From assembly GCA_958354085.1 (NCBI GenBank), contig CATWUX010000028.1, forward strand, positions 1 to 21,185: a DNA stretch of 21,185 nt. The letters run 5' to 3'. The stretch comes from an uncultured Oscillospiraceae bacterium (GTDB lineage: Bacteria > Bacillota > Clostridia > Oscillospirales > Acutalibacteraceae). The notes beneath the pieces were generated by a model that made no database searches, was not told where the DNA came from, and saw only the letters and a list, made by a program, of their open reading frames with translations. Of this stretch, positions 1 to 5,682 are shown in pieces (the stretch's first letter is position 1; each line of letters starts with the position of its first letter). The translations under genes were made by a program, and so were the position numbers.

Positions 1-69
1 CTGGAAAAGAAGATTCTGGCGCGTTACCGCCGCAAAAAAGGGTATACTAGTGACGATCCCATGACTTAA
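1..69 (+). CDS. C-terminal end of an unidentified protein (partial)
   Basis: An open frame from the first base ends at a TAA at 67-69 and gives 22 residues rich in Lys and Arg (LEKKILARYRRKKG near its start). The next gene begins 36 bases downstream behind a strong ribosome binding site, which fits an operon. The fragment is too short to assign a family. It could also be a chance open frame at the window edge, but the basic composition and the close spacing make a real gene end more likely. Confidence 0.5.
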   Translation: MEKKILARYRRKKGYTSDDPMT

Positions 70-105
70 AATGCGATATCAAGAACAGGCGAAGGAGGAA
101 GAGGT

Positions 106-975
106 ATGCAGCCACGTTTCGGGCCCGCCGGCAACAGCGACAGCTTCTATGCGGCGGGACATACCGCGACTGTTCAAGCGCCCGGCTGGCTGAAGCAGCT
201 GGGACTGACCGCGTATGAGTACCAGTGCGGACGCGGGGTGCGTATCGGCACGGATACGGCGCTGGCGCTGGGTGCGGCGGCACGGGAACACGGCATACAG
301 CTTTCTCTGCACGCGCCGTATTATATATCGCTTGCCTCCGAGGATCCGCAAAAGCGGGAGAACAGCCTGCGCTATATTCTGGACAGCGCGCGGGCGGTCA
401 CGCTCATGGGCGGGGAACGCATTGTGGTACATCCCGGCGGCTTGGGCGGTCTGGATCGTATGCGGGCGACGGCGCTGGCAGCGGAAACGCTGCGGCGTGC
501 CCAGCGGCTTTTGGATGAGGAAGGTCTTGGCGGCGTGCGTATTTGCCCGGAAACAATGGGCAAGCTGCAGCAGCTGGGCGATTTGGACGAGGTGCTGACG
601 ATGTGCGGCGTGGACGAGCGCTTTCTGCCGTGTATTGATTTTGGGCATCTCAACAGCCGCACGCTGGGCGGTGTGAACACGCCGGAGGCATTTTCCGCGG
701 TGTTGGACGCTGTGGAAAACACGCTTGGCGCGGAGCGCGCCGCGCGGTTTCATGCGCATTTTTCCAAAATCGAGTATTCCAAAGGCGGGGAAAAGCGCCA
801 TTTGACGTTTGCAGACACCGTGTACGGGCCGGAACCGGCGCCGCTGATGGCGCTGATTGCCCGGCGCGGCTGGCAGCCGACTTTTATTTGTGAATCCAAC
901 GGCACGCAGGCGGAGGATGCCTGTACCTTGCAGCAGCTTTTTAGCGCCGCCTGCCGGAAAACAGACGAACAATAA
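106..975 (+). CDS. Endonuclease IV-like TIM-barrel protein (AP endonuclease family 2 fold)
   Basis: 289 residues, close to the usual 280-290 of endonuclease IV (Nfo). Metal-site motifs appear in family order: H69 (LHAPY), H109 (VHPGG), E149 (CPETMG), D178 and H181 (IDFGH), H216/H218 (FHAHFS), H232 (KRHL) and E263 (CESNG). These fit the three-zinc centre that cleaves DNA 5' of abasic sites. The protein lacks several DNA-contact stretches of classical Nfo that I would expect, so a divergent deoxyribonuclease IV-like or sugar-isomerase-type TIM-barrel enzyme is also possible. The ATG follows AAGGAGGAAGAGGT at a good distance. It lies just upstream of aroQ (17 bases), so it is probably co-transcribed with aroQ and the M24 peptidase. 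Family assignment is firm; exact DNA-repair function is inferred. Confidence 0.8.
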   Translation: MQPRFGPAGNSDSFYAAGHTATVQAPGWLKQLGLTAYEYQCGRGVRIGTDTALALGAAAREHGIQLSLHAPYYISLASEDPQKRENSLRYILDSARAVTLMGGERIVVHPGGLGGLDRMRATALAAETLRRAQRLLDEEGLGGVRICPETMGKLQQLGDLDEVLTMCGVDERFLPCIDFGHLNSRTLGGVNTPEAFSAVLDAVENTLGAERAARFHAHFSKIEYSKGGEKRHLTFADTVYGPEPAPLMALIARRGWQPTFICESNGTQAEDACTLQQLFSAACRKTDEQ

Positions 976-992
976 GTCAAGGAGTGATTGAC

Positions 993-1430
993 ATGAAAAA
1001 CATATTGGTTCTCAATGGCCCGAATCTCAATTTGTTGGGCAGACGCGAGCCGGGCGTTTACGGCTCGGACAGCTATGAGACGCTGTGCGAGAAGATCGCG
1101 GACGCGGCGCACGAGTGGGGGATGCACGTCGATTTTGACCAGTCCAACAGCGAAGGGACGCTGATCGACCGGCTGCACGCGGCGATGGACGCCTATGACG
1201 GCGTTATCCTCAACGCGGGCGCGTATACCCATACCAGCTATGCGATCCGTGACGCGATCGCGGCGATCCGTATTCCGGTGGTGGAAGTACATTTATCCAA
1301 TATTCATGCGCGGGAAGAATTTCGCCACACCTCGGTGATTGCGCCGGTTTGCAAGGGGCAGATTGCCGGCTTCGGCATGGACAGCTATTTGCTGGCGCTG
1401 TATGCGCTCCGCCTTAACGGGGCAAACTGA
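993..1430 (+). CDS. aroQ: Type II 3-dehydroquinate dehydratase
   Basis: Cytoplasmic shikimate-pathway enzyme that dehydrates 3-dehydroquinate to 3-dehydroshikimate. The 145 residues match the usual length. Family motifs are all present: LNGPNLNLLGRREP with R18, then Y23, NAGAYTHTS with N74 and H80, EVHLSN with E98 and H100, and R107/R111. R18 and Y23 correspond to the catalytic Arg and Tyr and H100 to the conserved His of dodecameric type II enzymes. The frame opens at a GTG at 984, but that GTG overlaps the ribosome binding site AAGGAG (979-984), so the ATG at 993, 8 bases downstream, is chosen. It sits between the TIM-barrel gene and the M24 peptidase, an arrangement (aroQ, then peptidase, then efp) common in Firmicutes. 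Confidence 0.96.
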   Translation: MKNILVLNGPNLNLLGRREPGVYGSDSYETLCEKIADAAHEWGMHVDFDQSNSEGTLIDRLHAAMDAYDGVILNAGAYTHTSYAIRDAIAAIRIPVVEVHLSNIHAREEFRHTSVIAPVCKGQIAGFGMDSYLLALYALRLNGAN

Positions 1431-1446
1431 GAAAGAGGGTGAGCAT

Positions 1447-2526
1447 ATGTCTGCGGTGGAAGCTTTGATGCAGCGCCTGCCGGATGCACAGTCGGCAGCC
1501 CTGATCACCACGCCGCACAACCGGCGGTATCTGACCGGTTTCCCGTCCAGCGCCGGCTGCGTACTGGTTACAGCCGAAGAGGCATACTTTCTGACCGATT
1601 TTCGCTATATTGAGGCGGCCAAGAGCCGCATCCGGCATATGGAGTGCATTTGCTATACGGATATGGCGCAGGAGCTGCAGGTGCGGCTGGCGGCGCGTGG
1701 CGTACAGCGCGTTTTTGTGGAAGCGGACGGCATGACGCTGGCAGAATGTACGCGATATCGTCAGTGGATTCCGGACGTGGAGTGGGTGGAGAGCGCGGAC
1801 GGTGAATCGCTTGACGGATGGATGACGGCGCTGCGCATGTGCAAAACGCCGGAGCAGCTGGCGTGTATCCGGCAGGCGCAGCGCCTGACCGAGGCGGGAT
1901 TTGACCATATCCTGTCTTTTATCTGCGCCGGCCGGACCGAGCGGGAGATTGCGCTTGAGCTGGAGTTTTTTATTCGCCGGCAGGGCGCGGAAGGCGCGGC
2001 GTTTGATTTTATTGTCGTCTCCGGCGCAAATGGCGCGCTGCCGCACGGCGTACCGGGCGACAAGCCGGTGGAAGCCGGCGATTTTGTGACGATGGATTTC
2101 GGTGCGGTCGTGGATGGCTGGCATTCGGATATGACGCGCACCGTGGCGGTGGGCAGCGTAAGCGAGGAACAGCGGCAGGTGTATGACACGGTGCTGCACG
2201 CACAGCTGGCGGCGCTGGAGACGCTGCACGCAGGGGCTTCCTGCGTGGCATGCGACGCGGCGGCGCGGGATGTGATCGCGCAGGCGGGATACGGCGACTG
2301 CTTCGGACACGGCACCGGACACGGCGTTGGCATCGAAATCCACGAGCAGCCGCGTCTGTCGCCGGGCGCAGGGCAGACGGTACTGGCGGCTGGCAGCGTG
2401 GTCACGGTCGAACCAGGTATCTATTTGCCCGGAAAGTTCGGTGTGCGTATAGAGGATATGGCGGTTATTACAGAAAATGGATATGAAAATCTGACTAAAT
2501 CGCCTAAACAGCTGCTGATCCTCTGA
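1447..2526 (+). CDS. M24 family metallopeptidase (Xaa-Pro aminopeptidase type)
   Basis: 359 residues. An N-terminal creatinase-like domain (about 1-125) is followed by the pita-bread catalytic domain. All five dinuclear metal ligands are visible: D217 (MDFGA), D228 (HSDMTRT), H292 (GTGHGVG), E322 (VEPGIY) and E336 (RIEDM), with an accessory H200 (ALPHG). Such enzymes remove N-terminal residues preceding proline from peptides in the cytoplasm. The open frame extends upstream to 1339 inside aroQ. The ATG at 1447 is chosen because AGAGGGTGAG precedes it and the protein then begins at the family's normal place. There are 16 bases between aroQ and this gene, so they share a transcript. Aminopeptidase P and prolidase cannot be separated by eye. 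Confidence 0.93.
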   Translation: MSAVEALMQRLPDAQSAALITTPHNRRYLTGFPSSAGCVLVTAEEAYFLTDFRYIEAAKSRIRHMECICYTDMAQELQVRLAARGVQRVFVEADGMTLAECTRYRQWIPDVEWVESADGESLDGWMTALRMCKTPEQLACIRQAQRLTEAGFDHILSFICAGRTEREIALELEFFIRRQGAEGAAFDFIVVSGANGALPHGVPGDKPVEAGDFVTMDFGAVVDGWHSDMTRTVAVGSVSEEQRQVYDTVLHAQLAALETLHAGASCVACDAAARDVIAQAGYGDCFGHGTGHGVGIEIHEQPRLSPGAGQTVLAAGSVVTVEPGIYLPGKFGVRIEDMAVITENGYENLTKSPKQLLIL

Positions 2527-2543
2527 ATTTATAAACTTTTTAC

Positions 2544-2572
2544 TTGAAAAACCACGGTTTATACGGTAGAAT
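2544..2572 (+). promoter_or_regulatory. Sigma-A type promoter of efp
   Basis: A TTGAAA box at 2544-2549 and a TAGAAT box at 2567-2572 are separated by exactly 17 bases, in an AT-rich gap between the peptidase and efp. The predicted start lies about 25 bases before the efp ribosome binding site (GGAGG near 2592). efp is therefore likely transcribed on its own in addition to any read-through. Confidence 0.65.
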
Positions 2573-2603
2573 GGTATATAGCTATTAAAATGGAGGAATC
2601 ATA

Positions 2604-3161
2604 ATGATATCTGCAGGTGATTTTCGCAACGGCGTTACCTTTGAAATGGACGGTAACGTGTACCAGATCGTGGAGTTCCAGCATGTAAAGCCCGGCAAAG
2701 GCGCGGCGTTTGTCCGCACAAAGATCCGCAATGTGATCGTGGGCAACGTGGTGGAAAAAACCTTTAACCCCACCGATAAATTCCCGACGGCTTATGTCGA
2801 GAGAAAGGAAATGGAATATTCCTACAACGACGGCGACCTGTACTATTTCATGGACGGCGAAACCTACGAGCTGCTGCCCATTAACCACGACGTGCTGGGC
2901 GACAACTTCAAATTCGTCAAGGAAAATATGATCTGCCGCGTGATGTCGTATAAGGGCAAGGTGTTCGGTGTCGAACCGCCGAACTTTGTCGAGCTGCAGG
3001 TTACGCAGACCGATCCCGGCTTTAAGGGCGATACCGCGACCAACGCGACGAAACCCGCTGTCCTGGAGACCGGTGCCGAAGTCCGTGTGCCGCTGTTCAT
3101 CGATGAAGGGGAAATGATCCGCGTGGATACCCGTACCGGTGAATACATGGAGCGCGCATAA
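2604..3161 (+). CDS. efp: Translation elongation factor P
   Basis: 185 residues, the full EF-P length, with KOW-like domain I followed by two OB domains. EF-P binds between the P and E sites of the ribosome and rescues stalling at polyproline. The domain I loop reads KPGKG with K32 at the tip, the residue that is modified in many bacteria. The C-terminal signature region reads VDTRTGEYMERA, close to the family pattern. The start is the ATG at 2604 behind GGAGGAATCATA. No modification enzyme (EpmA or YmfI type) is present in this window, so the state of K32 cannot be told. Confidence 0.97.
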   Translation: MISAGDFRNGVTFEMDGNVYQIVEFQHVKPGKGAAFVRTKIRNVIVGNVVEKTFNPTDKFPTAYVERKEMEYSYNDGDLYYFMDGETYELLPINHDVLGDNFKFVKENMICRVMSYKGKVFGVEPPNFVELQVTQTDPGFKGDTATNATKPAVLETGAEVRVPLFIDEGEMIRVDTRTGEYMERA

Positions 3162-3176
3162 GCTTTTTGGTATGCG

Positions 3177-3197
3177 ACGGACAACTGTCCGTTTCAT
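3177..3197 (+). terminator. Possible weak hairpin after efp
   Basis: ACGGAC (3177-3182), loop AACT, then GTCCGT (3187-3192), followed by only a few T residues (TTCATCATATTT). The perfect 6-bp stem with a tetraloop in the 68-base gap could be a weak terminator or attenuator between efp and the zinc-ribbon gene. The T-run is poor, so read-through is likely. Confidence 0.35.
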
Positions 3198-3229
3198 CAT
3201 ATTTGATAAGTGTAAAGGAGGGGCAGCAA

Positions 3230-3673
3230 ATGACTGTCACAGAAAAAGTAGCCTATCTGAAAGGGCTGGCCGAGGGTCTTGGTATTGAGGAAGGCTCGAA
3301 AGAGGGCAAATTGCTGAAAGCCATTATGGACGTTTTGGCAGATCTGGCACTGAGCGTGGAGGATTTGGAGGATTATACCGCCGAATTGACCGAGCAGGTG
3401 GACGCGATCGATGAGGATCTGGACGCGTTGGAGGGCGACTTCTACGAGGATGAGGATTGCGATTGCGATTGTGATTGTGATGAGGATTGGGACGACGAGT
3501 TCTACGATGTGAGCTGCCCGAACTGCGACGAGGAGTTCAGCGTGGACGAGGAAACCCTGCTGGAAGGCGGCATCGAATGCCCCAATTGCGGTGAACACCT
3601 TGAGTTCGACATTGAGTGCGACGACGATGACTGCGATTGCGGCTGCGGCTGCCACTGCGACGACGAAGAATAA
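3230..3673 (+). CDS. CD1247-type acidic, Cys-rich zinc-ribbon protein
   Basis: 147 residues. The N-terminal ~55 residues (TEKVAYLKGLAEGL) form the helical domain named after Clostridioides CD1247. An acidic, Cys-alternating tract follows at 73-86 (EDEDCDCDCDCD), then a zinc ribbon with C96/C99 (CPNC) and C117/C120 (CPNC), then a second Cys-rich acidic tail at 130-143 (DCDCGCGCHC). In all, 14 Cys lie among many Asp and Glu. The frame opens upstream at 3167, but the ATG at 3230 follows AAAGGAGGGGCAGCAA and gives the family's normal N-terminus. The function is unknown. Metal binding is strongly suggested by the sequence; a regulatory or metal-buffering role is only inference. Its place behind efp and before a terminator suggests constitutive expression. 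Confidence 0.85.
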   Translation: MTVTEKVAYLKGLAEGLGIEEGSKEGKLLKAIMDVLADLALSVEDLEDYTAELTEQVDAIDEDLDALEGDFYEDEDCDCDCDCDEDWDDEFYDVSCPNCDEEFSVDEETLLEGGIECPNCGEHLEFDIECDDDDCDCGCGCHCDDEE

Positions 3674-3691
3674 GCGCTATTTTCTTGCAGA

Positions 3692-3731
3692 AAAATGCCC
3701 GTCGGATTTTCCAGAGGTAGCAAAGGACAGT
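3692..3731 (+). repeat. Left copy of a 40-bp imperfect inverted repeat
   Basis: The first 15 bases, AAAATGCCCGTCGGA (3692-3706), are identical to the reverse complement of 5526-5540. After a diverged middle of the same length, AAGGACAGT (3723-3731) again matches the reverse complement of 5501-5509. Two exact blocks at identical spacing argue against chance. Confidence 0.7.
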
Positions 3732-3745
3732 CGGGGTATGTAGAG

Positions 3746-3784
3746 TACGGTGTAGCCGATTATGGCTACGCCGTATTTCTCTTT
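3746..3784 (+). terminator. Intrinsic terminator after the zinc-ribbon gene
   Basis: A 12-bp stem (TACGGTGTAGCC at 3746-3757 with GGCTACGCCGTA at 3764-3775, one G-T wobble) closes a GATTAT loop and is followed by TTTCTCTTTT. It lies about 70 bases after the stop of the CD1247-type gene and inside the left edge of the island, so it may have come with the inserted DNA. Confidence 0.75.
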
Positions 3785-3859
3785 TCACGCCACTATTGGC
3801 GGATTCTTGCGGATTTCTTCATAGGTTTCAAGGATTGTTTTGCTAATATCATGGTTCAT
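3785..3859 (-). CDS. Possible 24-residue ORF or gene fragment
   Basis: A short minus-strand frame starts at an ATG (3857-3859) and encodes MNHDISKTILETYEEIRKN followed by PPIVA and a stop. The composition looks protein-like (amphipathic helix with TYEEIRKN). An AGAAAG sequence precedes the ATG. I do not recognise a family. It may be the N-terminal stub of a gene truncated during formation of the island, or a chance frame. Confidence 0.25.
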   Translation of the reverse strand: MNHDISKTILETYEEIRKNPPIVA

Positions 3860-3898
3860 TGGTTCTTTCTAAAAGTGTTATAGCACAAAACAAAAGAA

Positions 3899-3975
3899 AA
3901 AGAGATTAGTACCATTCGATTTTCTACATTGGCTGCGATATGTGGTTTCCTGCAATGTAATCCGGGTTATATATC
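3899..3975 (+). pseudogene. Remnant duplicate of the XRE regulator gene
   Basis: Bases 3911-3973 match 5002-5064 of the intact XRE gene at 56 of 63 positions. In the same frame they encode TIRFSTLAAICGFLQCNPGY against AIRFSTLAAICDVLQCQPGD, covering residues 43-62 of the regulator. The few preceding codons (KEKEIS) still resemble KMKNGHIS. There is no start codon, no helix-turn-helix N-terminus, and a stop follows soon after. It lies just upstream of the promoter of the DUF2975/XRE pair, so it is the tail of an earlier or duplicated regulator gene. Confidence 0.8.
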
Positions 3976-3981
3976 TACAAT

Positions 3982-4013
3982 AACATTAAAATTTTAACGA
4001 AAAACATTAAAAT
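3982..4013 (+). repeat. 11-bp direct repeats upstream of the DUF2975 promoter
   Basis: AACATTAAAAT occurs at 3982-3992 and again at 4003-4013, with starts 21 bases apart, about two helical turns. The second copy ends 4 bases before the -35 box. The spacing suits binding of a protein to one face of the DNA, but no regulator is shown for it. Confidence 0.5.
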
Positions 4014-4017
4014 CCTC

Positions 4018-4046
4018 TTGACAAAGCAAATTCAATGGTATATACT
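4018..4046 (+). promoter_or_regulatory. Sigma-A promoter of the DUF2975-XRE operon
   Basis: A perfect TTGACA (4018-4023) lies 17 bases before TATACT (4041-4046). The predicted start is near 4053. It drives the two-gene operon at 4101-5097. Confidence 0.85.
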
Positions 4047-4053
4047 ATGATCA

Positions 4054-4068
4054 TAACGATAATCGTTA
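4054..4068. promoter_or_regulatory. 15-bp perfect palindrome at the transcription start (putative operator)
   Basis: TAACGAT-A-ATCGTTA is a perfect 7-1-7 inverted repeat. It starts 8 bases after the -10 box, at about +2 to +16, where a bound repressor would block transcription. The likely ligand is the XRE protein encoded by the same operon. Fur-family sites share the 7-1-7 layout but have a different half-site (TGATAAT). Confidence 0.6.
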
Positions 4069-4100
4069 AATAATTTACGCTTTGCGTAGGAGGCATTTTT

Positions 4101-4862
4101 ATGAATTCAAAAACTCTATCTAATTTCCACAAGTTCGGTAAAGTGGGTAAGATTGCAATGACCGTATTAATGGTTATAGCGATTTTAGCGACTGCTGTGA
4201 GCTGCGTTGCTGCAATTTTTGTTGCTACACTTTCCAAGGACGCACTAACAGTACGTGTTACCAATAATGCCGAGTTCAGGATTAACGAAAAGGATTTCGA
4301 TTCCCTGTGGGGCATTCTTGTCGAAAGCTTTTCTTATGCGGGAGACGCAAACCCCGAAGGTATGTTAAGCGATGGAAGTGATAAAATCACTCCTCCGGAA
4401 AATCAGGTATTTGAAACAGAACTATCCTTTTTCAACCAGTCATATTCTTCCGCTAAAATCTATTCCGACGGGAATACAAAGGTAATGGAAGCCAAGTCAT
4501 CGCCTGCCGAGTATCGCTCAACGGATTTGGTGTCAGTCCTTATATTCCTCACCTTGTTTGTTGCTTCTATAGCCGCAGCTTTGTTTATGCTGAAAAGACT
4601 TTTTGCGGTGCTTGCGAAGTGTGAATCTCCGTTCTGCGAGGAACTTGTAAAAAAGATGAAAGCATTTGGCATTTCTCTTCTTCCCGTTGCACTGTTTGCC
4701 ACCATTGGCGAAACACTTTCAATGGCTTTCCTGTCTGCCGGAAGAGACACCGGAATCAGTATTCAGTGGGGTATTTTAATTGCTTTTGCTGTAACAATGT
4801 GTTTGGTAACTGTATTTAAGTACGGTGTTCAGCTCCAAAAAGAATCGGACGAAACATTATAA
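4101..4862 (+). CDS. DUF2975 domain membrane protein
   Basis: 253 residues with four predicted membrane helices at about 18-42, 142-164, 189-211 and 221-241. A hydrophilic segment of about 100 residues lies between the first two. The last three helices carry the DUF2975 pattern, including CESPFCEELVKKMKAFG before the third helix. Proteins of this family are commonly encoded next to a short YozG-like XRE regulator, as here (stop at 4862, next ATG at 4876). The function is unknown. The start is the ATG at 4101, 7 bases after AGGAGG. Base composition is AT-rich, unlike the neighbours outside the island, which suggests transfer. Confidence 0.8.
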   Translation: MNSKTLSNFHKFGKVGKIAMTVLMVIAILATAVSCVAAIFVATLSKDALTVRVTNNAEFRINEKDFDSLWGILVESFSYAGDANPEGMLSDGSDKITPPENQVFETELSFFNQSYSSAKIYSDGNTKVMEAKSSPAEYRSTDLVSVLIFLTLFVASIAAALFMLKRLFAVLAKCESPFCEELVKKMKAFGISLLPVALFATIGETLSMAFLSAGRDTGISIQWGILIAFAVTMCLVTVFKYGVQLQKESDETL

Positions 4863-4875
4863 GGGGGCGGACAAA

Positions 4876-5097
4876 ATGGGACATATTATTTTAAGGCTGG
4901 ATCGTGTAATGGCAGACAGAAAAATGAGCCTGAATGAATTATCGGAAAAAGTCGGCGTTGCCAATGTTAATCTTTCCAAGATGAAGAACGGGCATATCAG
5001 TGCCATCCGATTTTCTACATTGGCTGCGATATGTGATGTCCTGCAATGTCAGCCGGGTGATATATTGGAATACAGCCCTGAAGAAAAAGAGGATTAA
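4876..5097 (+). CDS. Small XRE-family (Cro/CI type) helix-turn-helix regulator, YozG-like
   Basis: 73 residues, essentially one HTH domain. KMSLNELSEKVGVANVNLSK forms the DNA-binding helices, and the tail reads LQCQPGDILEY, typical of the YozG/YdaS-like group. The open frame extends back to 4825 inside the DUF2975 gene, but the ATG at 4876 follows AAGGGGGCGGAC and gives the usual N-terminus (MGHIILRLDRVMADRKM). It is the second gene of the operon and probably binds the palindrome at 4054-4068 to control itself and the membrane protein. A diverged partial copy lies at 3899-3975. Confidence 0.9.
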   Translation: MGHIILRLDRVMADRKMSLNELSEKVGVANVNLSKMKNGHISAIRFSTLAAICDVLQCQPGDILEYSPEEKED

Positions 5098-5107
5098 ATT
5101 CTTTGAC

Positions 5108-5149
5108 GCAAAAGGCCGTCATCTCTCATTGAAAATTGACGGCCTTTGC
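5108..5149. terminator. Long hairpin after the XRE gene
   Basis: GCAAAAGGCCGTCA (5108-5121) pairs with TGACGGCCTTTGC (5137-5149), with one bulged A and a 15-base loop. It begins 11 bases after the regulator stop. No T-run follows, so termination is plausible but not certain. Confidence 0.5.
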
Positions 5150-5211
5150 GCCAAACTGATAAAACAAGGAAACTGCATGTGGTAGAATTTTGACAGTATA
5201 GACGGCAAAGC

Positions 5212-5237
5212 GGCGGCAAGGATTTTTTCCTGCCGCC
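5212..5237. terminator. GC-rich hairpin downstream of the TnpV remnant
   Basis: GGCGGCAAGGA (5212-5222) pairs with TCCTGCCGCC (5228-5237), with one bulged A and a T-rich loop. It lies between the XRE operon and the convergent TnpV-like tail, so it could serve either strand. The flanking T-run is modest. Confidence 0.5.
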
Positions 5238-5246
5238 ATTTCTGCT

Positions 5247-5361
5247 TTAAGTGTTAATCAAATCGTTGTTTACAATTTCTGTGGCTCTGCTGCGGATATT
5301 GTTCATACGACCAACCCACAGCATTTGATTATCCGATTTGAGTTTTTCGGGTCACGCCTTC
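5247..5361 (-). pseudogene. Frameshifted C-terminal tail of a TnpV-like transposon protein
   Basis: Read from 5346 down to the stop at 5247-5249, the minus strand encodes EKLKSDNQMLWVGRMNNIRS, then RATEIVNNDLINT. This matches what I know of the end of TnpV proteins of Firmicute mobile elements (WVRRMNNIRNR-TEIVN). Just upstream, EGVTRK is readable in another frame. A run of five A residues in the minus strand (5343-5347 on plus) accounts for the one-base shift. Further upstream, stop codons appear at once (TAG TAG). No start or body of the gene remains. It marks past insertion of a mobile element at the right side of the island. Confidence 0.7.
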
Positions 5362-5433
5362 TTTCTACTAAAATTGCACCCGAAAGCAGCGTAATAGTCG
5401 AATGTACCGAAAAAAGAAAAAGGGCAGGAAAAA

Positions 5434-5456
5434 GAGAGAAGCGTAAAACTTCTCTC
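5434..5456. terminator. 8-bp hairpin with minus-strand T-run
   Basis: GAGAGAAG (5434-5441) pairs with CTTCTCTC (5449-5456) around a 7-base loop. On the minus strand the stem is followed by TTTTTCC, the form of an intrinsic terminator. It lies in non-coding island DNA, and no intact gene reads into it. Confidence 0.4.
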
Positions 5457-5500
5457 AATTTTCTTGTCCTTCGCAATGCGCAGCGTTCTTATAAAACACA

Positions 5501-5540
5501 ACTGTCCTTAGGAACCCTAAGCATTTCCGACGGGCATTTT
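5501..5540 (-). repeat. Right copy of the 40-bp imperfect inverted repeat
   Basis: This is the reverse-complement partner of 3692-3731, with TCCGACGGGCATTTT at 5526-5540 identical to the left end and ACTGTCCTT at 5501-5509 identical to the inner block. A small CTTAGG/CCTAAG hairpin (5507-5521) sits in its middle and is absent from the left copy. Confidence 0.7.
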
Positions 5541-5682
5541 GTTGTCGTAAACAGCCGATCGGTGTATAGCGAATGTGCAGGATGATTGGAAAATCCATGC
5601 GTAATTTATGTGCATTTTCTGCCAACTGTGCGCAAAAGCGAAGTTTGTTGCAAGATTCTGCGCAAAAAGTGTCAAAAAAGGG
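5541..5682. other. Non-coding stretch between the island and the nfnA promoter
   Basis: I see no gene here. Two similar short segments, TGTGCGCAAAAGCG near 5628 and CTGCGCAAAAAGTG near 5658, form an imperfect direct repeat, which could be a regulator site upstream of nfnA. The frames across this stretch carry no recognisable protein. Confidence 0.3.

Larger units (their letters stand above)
3692..5540. mobile_element. AT-rich acquired island bounded by imperfect inverted repeats
   Basis: The stretch is visibly AT-rich against GC-rich neighbours. It starts and ends with related 40-bp sequences in inverted orientation, with the outermost 15 bases identical. Inside are a DUF2975/XRE gene pair, a partial duplicate of the XRE gene and a frameshifted TnpV-like gene tail. 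No intact transposase is present and I found no clear target-site duplication. It is best read as the remains of one or more insertions that now carry a live regulator and membrane-protein pair. The exact element type is unknown. Confidence 0.45.

Noticed and set aside
79..972. 297-residue minus-strand frame opposite the TIM-barrel gene
   Set aside because: Composition is Arg/His/Ala-rich as expected from the complement of GC-rich coding DNA. The plus-strand frame has all endonuclease IV motifs and a ribosome binding site.
3456..3482. Short tandem GATTGY repeats as a possible CRISPR-like or regulatory repeat
   Set aside because: They are in frame within the CD1247-type gene and encode its Cys-Asp tract.
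3695..3883. 62-residue plus-strand frame at the left island edge
   Set aside because: It is built on the repeat sequence and the terminator hairpin (its middle is the palindromic stem translated), with no proper ribosome binding site.
5325..5585. 86-residue plus-strand frame in the island
   Set aside because: It runs antisense through the TnpV remnant and into the right repeat. No family signal.
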